This document shows, piece by piece, positions 60,033 through 64,000 of a DNA stretch of 64,000 nt. Origin of the DNA: SHZU01 sp046160105 (GTDB lineage: Bacteria > Gemmatimonadota > Gemmatimonadetes > Gemmatimonadales > GWC2-71-9); the NCBI GenBank assembly GCA_046160105.1, contig JBJXGT010000026.1, forward strand, positions 1-64,000. The letters run 5' to 3'. Position 1 is the first letter of the stretch, and each line of letters opens with the position of its first letter. Under the pieces are notes generated by a model. It was not told the origin of the DNA and did no database searches. It saw only the letters and a list, made by a program, of their open reading frames with translations. A program made the translations under genes and the position numbers.

Positions 60033-60874
60033 ACCGTCTGGCCTGGCGCCGTTGGAAGAGCCGGATCATGGTCGGCCTGATGGTCGGGGCCGTAATCGTC
60101 GCCGTGGCGCCGCTGGTGATGATCCTCGCGACCCTGATCATCAAGGGCGCCGGGAGCTTCAACCTCGACTTCTTCACCAAGACCCCGGTGCCCGCGGGCG
60201 AGACCGGCGGGGGAGTCGCCCACGCGATCGTGGGGACCCTGATGATCGTCGGCGCGGCGGCGCTCCTCGGACTGCCGATCGGGATCGGGGCCGGGATGTA
60301 CTGCGCCGAGTATCCGACTCACCGGCTGGCGGTCGCGACCCGGTTCATCGCCGACGTGATGAACGGAACCCCGTCGATCGTCGTGGGGGTCTTCGCCTGG
60401 ACCCTGATCGTCGACGTCCAGAAGCACTTCTCCGGCTTGGCGGGGAGCGCCGCGCTCGCCATCCTGATGATTCCGATGGTGATGCGAACCACCGAGGAGA
60501 TGGTCAAGCTGGTGCCTCACTCGCTCCGCGAGGCCGCCCTGGCGTTAGGCTATCCTCGGTGGCGAACCGCCCTCTCCGTGGTGGTCCGGACCTGCCTCCC
60601 GGGCATCGTCACCGGCAGTCTGCTGGCGATCGCCCGGATCGCCGGCGAGACGGCCCCGCTGCTGTTCACCGCGCTCGGCAGCCAATACATGAGCCGTGAC
60701 CTGAACCAGCCGATGGCGGCGCTGCCGCTGACGGTCTTCACCTACGCCACCGGCCCCTACGACGACTGGCACCGGATCGCCTGGGCCACCGCGCTGGTGC
60801 TGATCCTGGTGGTCCTGATCCTGAGCATCCTGGCCCGGCTCGCGACCCGGCAGCGGTTCGATGTCCGCACCTGA
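60029..60874 (+). CDS. pstA: Phosphate ABC transporter permease PstA
   Basis: A 281-residue permease pairing with PstC. It has G-G-G-V-A-H-A-I-V-G-T-L, I-G-A-G-M-Y-C-A-E-Y, N-G-T-P-S-I-V-V-G and the ATPase-docking loop R-E-A-A-L-A-L-G-Y-P-R-W, then I-A-G-E-T-A-P-L-L-F. These are PstA hallmarks. The ATG overlaps pstC by 4 nt and it overlaps the first pstB by 14 nt. Confidence 0.95.
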   Translation: MNRLAWRRWKSRIMVGLMVGAVIVAVAPLVMILATLIIKGAGSFNLDFFTKTPVPAGETGGGVAHAIVGTLMIVGAAALLGLPIGIGAGMYCAEYPTHRLAVATRFIADVMNGTPSIVVGVFAWTLIVDVQKHFSGLAGSAALAILMIPMVMRTTEEMVKLVPHSLREAALALGYPRWRTALSVVVRTCLPGIVTGSLLAIARIAGETAPLLFTALGSQYMSRDLNQPMAALPLTVFTYATGPYDDWHRIAWATALVLILVVLILSILARLATRQRFDVRT

Positions 60875-61637
60875 CGTCCTGGTAGAGACCCGGATCCGCG
60901 CCGAAACCCTCACCGCATACTACGGCAAGTTCGCGGCGGTGAAGGACGTGACCCTGGGGTTTTCCAGCAACCGGGTCCACGCCCTGATCGGTCCATCGGG
61001 CTGTGGGAAGTCCACCTTTTTGCGAACCCTGAACCGGCTCCACGAGGTGGTCGGCGGTCACATCACCGGCCGGGTCCTGCTCGGAGACGAGGAGATCTAC
61101 GGCCCCAAGGTGAGCCTGACCAGACTGCGGCGGCGGGTCGGGATGGTATTCCAGCGACCGACGCCGTTTCCGACCATGTCGATCTACCAGAACGTGGCCG
61201 CCGGCCTCAAGGGGGGCGAGCGCTTCCCGAAACCGATGATCGACGAGATCGTCGAGCGCGCTCTCCGTCAGGCCGCGCTGTGGAACGAGGTGAAGGATCG
61301 GCTCCACACCGGCGCGACGGCCCTCTCCGGCGGCCAGCAGCAGCGGCTCTGCATCGCCCGGACCATCGCCCCCGAGCCCGAGGTGGTCCTCCTCGACGAG
61401 CCGACCGCCTCCCTGGACCCGCAGGGCACCCAGCGGATCGAGGAACTCCTCTTCGATCTCAAGAAGGCCTTCACCATCGTCATCGTCACCCACAACATGC
61501 AGCAAGCGGCTCGGGTGTCCGACACGACCTCCTTCTTCTATATCGGCAACCTGATCGAAACCGGCCCCACCAAACAGGTCTTCACGGCGCCGACCCAGGA
61601 GCGAACCGAGGCCTACATCACCGGACGGTTCGGATGA
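60861..61637 (+). CDS. pstB: Phosphate ABC transporter ATPase PstB, first paralog
   Basis: A 258-residue ATPase with Walker A G-P-S-G-C-G-K-S-T, Q-loop F-Q-R, signature L-S-G-G-Q-Q-Q-R, Walker B L-L-D-E-P and the closing Y-I-T-G-R-F-G. The D-loop region reads E-P-T-A-S-L-D-P, unlike the classical PstB E-P-C-S-A-L-D-P of the next gene. All catalytic motifs are intact. It is followed by a second pstB, a 4-nt overlap apart. Confidence 0.92.
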   Translation: MSAPDVLVETRIRAETLTAYYGKFAAVKDVTLGFSSNRVHALIGPSGCGKSTFLRTLNRLHEVVGGHITGRVLLGDEEIYGPKVSLTRLRRRVGMVFQRPTPFPTMSIYQNVAAGLKGGERFPKPMIDEIVERALRQAALWNEVKDRLHTGATALSGGQQQRLCIARTIAPEPEVVLLDEPTASLDPQGTQRIEELLFDLKKAFTIVIVTHNMQQAARVSDTTSFFYIGNLIETGPTKQVFTAPTQERTEAYITGRFG

Positions 61638-62404
61638 CGCCGGACCTGACCAGCCCGGCCGTCGAGGCGCGGGGGTTCTCGTTCTCCTACGGGCCCCGCC
61701 AGGTCCTCCACGATATCAGCTTCGCGATGGCCCGCCGGTCGGTCACCGCGATCATCGGTCCTTCCGGGTGCGGCAAGTCGACTTTTCTCCGGTCGGTCAA
61801 CCGGATGAACGATCTCATCCCCGAGCACCGCTATCAGGGTGAGATCATGGTCGAGGGCACCCCGGTGTTCGGTACCGGTTTGGACCTGGTGAGCCTCCGT
61901 CGCCGGGTCGGCATGGTGTTCCAGCGGGCCAACCCGTTTCCGAAGTCGATCTTCGAGAACGTGGCATACGGCGCCAAGCTCAACGCCCTGGTCACCCGAC
62001 GAGACCTGCCCGGGCTGGTCGAGAGCTGCCTCAAGCAGGCGGCCCTCTGGGACGAGGTGAAGGACCGGCTCGACCAGCCCGCGACCGGTCTGTCGGGAGG
62101 CCAACAGCAGCGACTGTGCATCGCCCGCGCCCTCGGCAACCGGCCCGAGGTGCTCCTGATGGACGAGCCTTGCTCCGCACTCGACCCGCTCGCGACCCAG
62201 CGGATCGAGGAACTGATCTTCACGCTGAAGCAGGAGTACTCGATCGTGATCGTCACCCACAACATGCAGCAGGCCGCCCGGGTATCGGACATGACCGCGT
62301 TCTTCGATGCCGGACGGTTGATCGAGTACGACCTGACCCCGCAGATTTTCACCGCGCCCAAGCAGGAACGCACCGAGGCGTACATCACTGGGAGGTTCGG
62401 ATGA
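61634..62404 (+). CDS. pstB: Phosphate ABC transporter ATPase PstB, second paralog
   Basis: A 256-residue ATPase with Walker A G-P-S-G-C-G-K-S-T, signature L-S-G-G-Q-Q-Q-R-L-C-I-A, Walker B L-M-D-E-P-C-S-A-L-D-P and T-H-N-M-Q-Q-A-A-R-V-S-D, ending in Y-I-T-G-R-F-G. This is the canonical PstB form. It overlaps the first paralog by 4 nt and phoU by 4 nt. The two proteins could form a heterodimer or alternate. Confidence 0.93.
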   Translation: MTPDLTSPAVEARGFSFSYGPRQVLHDISFAMARRSVTAIIGPSGCGKSTFLRSVNRMNDLIPEHRYQGEIMVEGTPVFGTGLDLVSLRRRVGMVFQRANPFPKSIFENVAYGAKLNALVTRRDLPGLVESCLKQAALWDEVKDRLDQPATGLSGGQQQRLCIARALGNRPEVLLMDEPCSALDPLATQRIEELIFTLKQEYSIVIVTHNMQQAARVSDMTAFFDAGRLIEYDLTPQIFTAPKQERTEAYITGRFG

Positions 62405-63114
62405 GCCAGACCGCGGCACATCGCCATTTTCACGACGAGCTGAGCCAAGTCAAGGTTCGGCTCCTCACCATGTCGGGCGAAGCCGAAGCGGCGGTGCAGA
62501 CGGCCGTCGAGGCGCTCCTCGAGCGCGACGCGGAGAAAGCCGATCGGGTCATCAAGGGCGACCGGGTGGTCGATGGGATGGAGGTCGAGATCGAGGAGCA
62601 GTGTCTCAGCCTCCTCGCCCTTCAGCAGCCGATGGCCAAGGACCTTCGCCTCCTGGTCTCCGCGATCAAGATCGCCAACGACCTCGAGCGGGTCGGCGAT
62701 CACGCGGTCAACATCGGGCAGTGCGCGGCGCGACTCACCGAACGGCGGCCCCGGACCCCGGAGCCCGAGATCGTCGAGATGGCCCGAATCGCCCGGGAGA
62801 TGCTCTCCGATTCGCTGGAGGCCTTCGTCCGGGGCGACGCCGTGGCCGGCCGGGAGATCTGCCTCCGCGACGACAAGGTCGATGCCTTGAACCGTTCCGT
62901 GTTCCGAATCCTCCTGACCCACATGATGGAGGACCCGCACTCGATCGGCGCCGGGATGGAGCTCCTGCTGGTGTCGAGGAACCTCGAGCGGATCGCCGAC
63001 CTGGCTACCAACATCGCGGAGGATGTGGTGTTCCTGGTCGAGGGCAAGTCGATCAAGCACCACGCCGAAGAGTTCGGAACCGACCGCGGTCCGGGCGGGG
63101 CCCGGCCAAGCTAG
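62401..63114 (+). CDS. phoU: PhoU phosphate-signalling regulator
   Basis: A 237-residue two-lobe helical protein that links Pst activity to PhoR. The two PhoU metal-binding motifs are D-L-E-R-V-G-D-H-A-V-N-I and N-L-E-R-I-A-D-L-A-T-N-I-A-E-D-V. The ATG overlaps the second pstB stop by 4 nt. It ends the pst operon. Confidence 0.95.
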   Translation: MSQTAAHRHFHDELSQVKVRLLTMSGEAEAAVQTAVEALLERDAEKADRVIKGDRVVDGMEVEIEEQCLSLLALQQPMAKDLRLLVSAIKIANDLERVGDHAVNIGQCAARLTERRPRTPEPEIVEMARIAREMLSDSLEAFVRGDAVAGREICLRDDKVDALNRSVFRILLTHMMEDPHSIGAGMELLLVSRNLERIADLATNIAEDVVFLVEGKSIKHHAEEFGTDRGPGGARPS

Positions 63115-63244
63115 CGGCCGTTCGGGCAGGTCGCCGCTACCCTATCGATCGGGGCCACCGGTTCGGCACCGTTGACCCCCGGGGAAATTGCGGCGCGAAT
63201 CCCCTAGATTTCGGGATATCCCCCCATCGAACGGCTCGTCCTGC

Positions 63245-64000
63245 ATGGCGGATCTCCCGGTGTTGTCCTACTGCCGCCCACGCAACTTGCCCGAAGCCAT
63301 TTCGGCGCTGTCGCGCCGCGGTGCTCGGGCCTACGCGGGCGGCACCGATCTGGTGGTCGCCTTGACTGACCGGCGACCGTCGGTGGGCTCGGTGCGGGAG
63401 TTGGTCGACATCAAGCACCTCGCGGTCGCCAAGGGGATCGTGGACCGAGGTACCACGGTTCGAATCGGCGCCCTGACCACCGCCGCCGAGTTGGCCGCGA
63501 GCGGCATCGTGCGGCGCGATGCTCGGGCACTCGCCGAAGCCGCCGAGCAATCCGCCGCCCCGGCCCTGCGCCGGCGGGGCACCATCGGGGGGAACCTGGT
63601 CACTCCCCATCCCGCCGGCGATCTGACGATCGCCCTGATGTCGCTCGGCGCCACGGTAGAGGTGGCCGATCGCACTGGGCGCCGCCGGGTGCCGGTGGCC
63701 ACGTTCATCGGGTCGCCGATCCACCGATCGCGGCTGGTCCTGGCGGTCTACCTCCCCAAGTGTCGCCACAGCGCGTTCGAGAAGCTCGGGCGGCGCCAGG
63801 GCTTCTCCCGGTCCGTCTTGGCGGTGGCGGTCTCCTTCTCTTCGCGGGCCGTTGGGGTGGCCATCGGCGGTGTGGCCAGGCGCCCGGTCGTCGCGACCCG
63901 AACCAGTGCCGCCCTCCGAGCCGGCACCGGCCTCACCGAGGCGCTGGCGGCCGACCGTCTCGGGTCGGCCGACCTCCGGTTGCTCGCCGTGATGACCCGG
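63245..64000 (+). CDS. FAD-binding subunit of a molybdenum hydroxylase, cut by the window end
   Basis: At least 252 residues remain open to the right edge. The N-terminal part matches the CoxM/xanthine-dehydrogenase FAD subunit: A-Y-A-G-G-T-D (30-35) and R-R-G-T-I-G-G-N (110-117) are the two FAD-contact motifs, and the middle (R-V-P-V-A-T-F-I) suits the family. The ATG at 63245 is about 130 bp after phoU. The partner subunits would lie to the right. Whether it acts on xanthine, CO or another substrate is open. Confidence 0.85.
   Translation, partial: MADLPVLSYCRPRNLPEAISALSRRGARAYAGGTDLVVALTDRRPSVGSVRELVDIKHLAVAKGIVDRGTTVRIGALTTAAELAASGIVRRDARALAEAAEQSAAPALRRRGTIGGNLVTPHPAGDLTIALMSLGATVEVADRTGRRRVPVATFIGSPIHRSRLVLAVYLPKCRHSAFEKLGRRQGFSRSVLAVAVSFSSRAVGVAIGGVARRPVVATRTSAALRAGTGLTEALAADRLGSADLRLLAVMTR

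Overview
The window is GC-rich DNA, about two-thirds G+C, from an outer-membrane bacterium, most likely a member of Gemmatimonadota. Pointers are a SusC/SusD pair, OmpA/Pal proteins, a phosphate porin and lipoprotein signals (outer membrane), two large TPR-bearing Ser/Thr kinases paired with ECF sigma factors, LVIVD-repeat proteins, and many secreted proteins without a known family. The assignment comes from gene content only. Genes are tightly packed, and 1-4 nt stop/start overlaps (ATGA, GTGA, TGATG) are common inside operons. No rRNA, tRNA, CRISPR array, transposase or integrase was seen.

Layout. 0-7 kb: a minus-strand block of a LytTR regulator, an HTH-like protein, SusC and SusD. 7-12.6 kb: a START-like protein, a DUF305/LVIVD pair, a serine hydrolase and a DNRLRE-like secreted protein. 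12.6-22.1 kb: two ECF-sigma/Ser-Thr-kinase pairs enclosing two unfamiliar secreted proteins, one with a broken HExxH-like motif and one with 29-residue helical repeats. 22-28 kb: Pal-like OmpA, a large exported barrel-like protein with a secreted partner, MscL, a phosphoesterase and a lipoprotein. 28.4-32.1 kb: a four-gene run of coiled-coil protein, membrane-spanning OmpA protein, Ras/Rab-like GTPase and PP2C phosphatase, which is my best candidate for an unusual system. 32-44 kb: sugar aldolase/dehydrogenase fusion, CBS protein, soluble histidine kinase with two receivers, S9 peptidase, radical SAM protein, HEAT-repeat protein, Gfo/Idh oxidoreductase and OsmC. 44-47 kb: a second DUF305/LVIVD pair. 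47-53.2 kb: a minus-strand purine-nucleoside salvage operon (5'-nucleotidase, small protein, adenosine deaminase, CNT transporter, purine nucleoside phosphorylase, then a kinase-like gene). 53.3-63.1 kb: an ArsR-PhoB-PhoR operon, a phosphate porin and pstS-C-A-B-B-phoU. The right edge cuts a molybdenum-hydroxylase FAD-subunit gene.

How the parts fit. The last 16 kb looks like one phosphate-scavenging neighbourhood: the 5'-nucleotidase releases phosphate and nucleosides, the salvage genes take up and split the nucleosides, and OprP-like porin, Pst and PhoU bring in and sense phosphate under PhoBR. Direct repeats with 11-bp spacing (core CGTKACS) lie upstream of the porin, pstS and the 5'-nucleotidase and are proposed here as the local Pho box. 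A second theme is envelope signalling, with two ECF/kinase pairs and the peptidoglycan-anchored GTPase module. A third is heptameric tandem repeats, one copy of which lies in frame inside the purine nucleoside phosphorylase gene.
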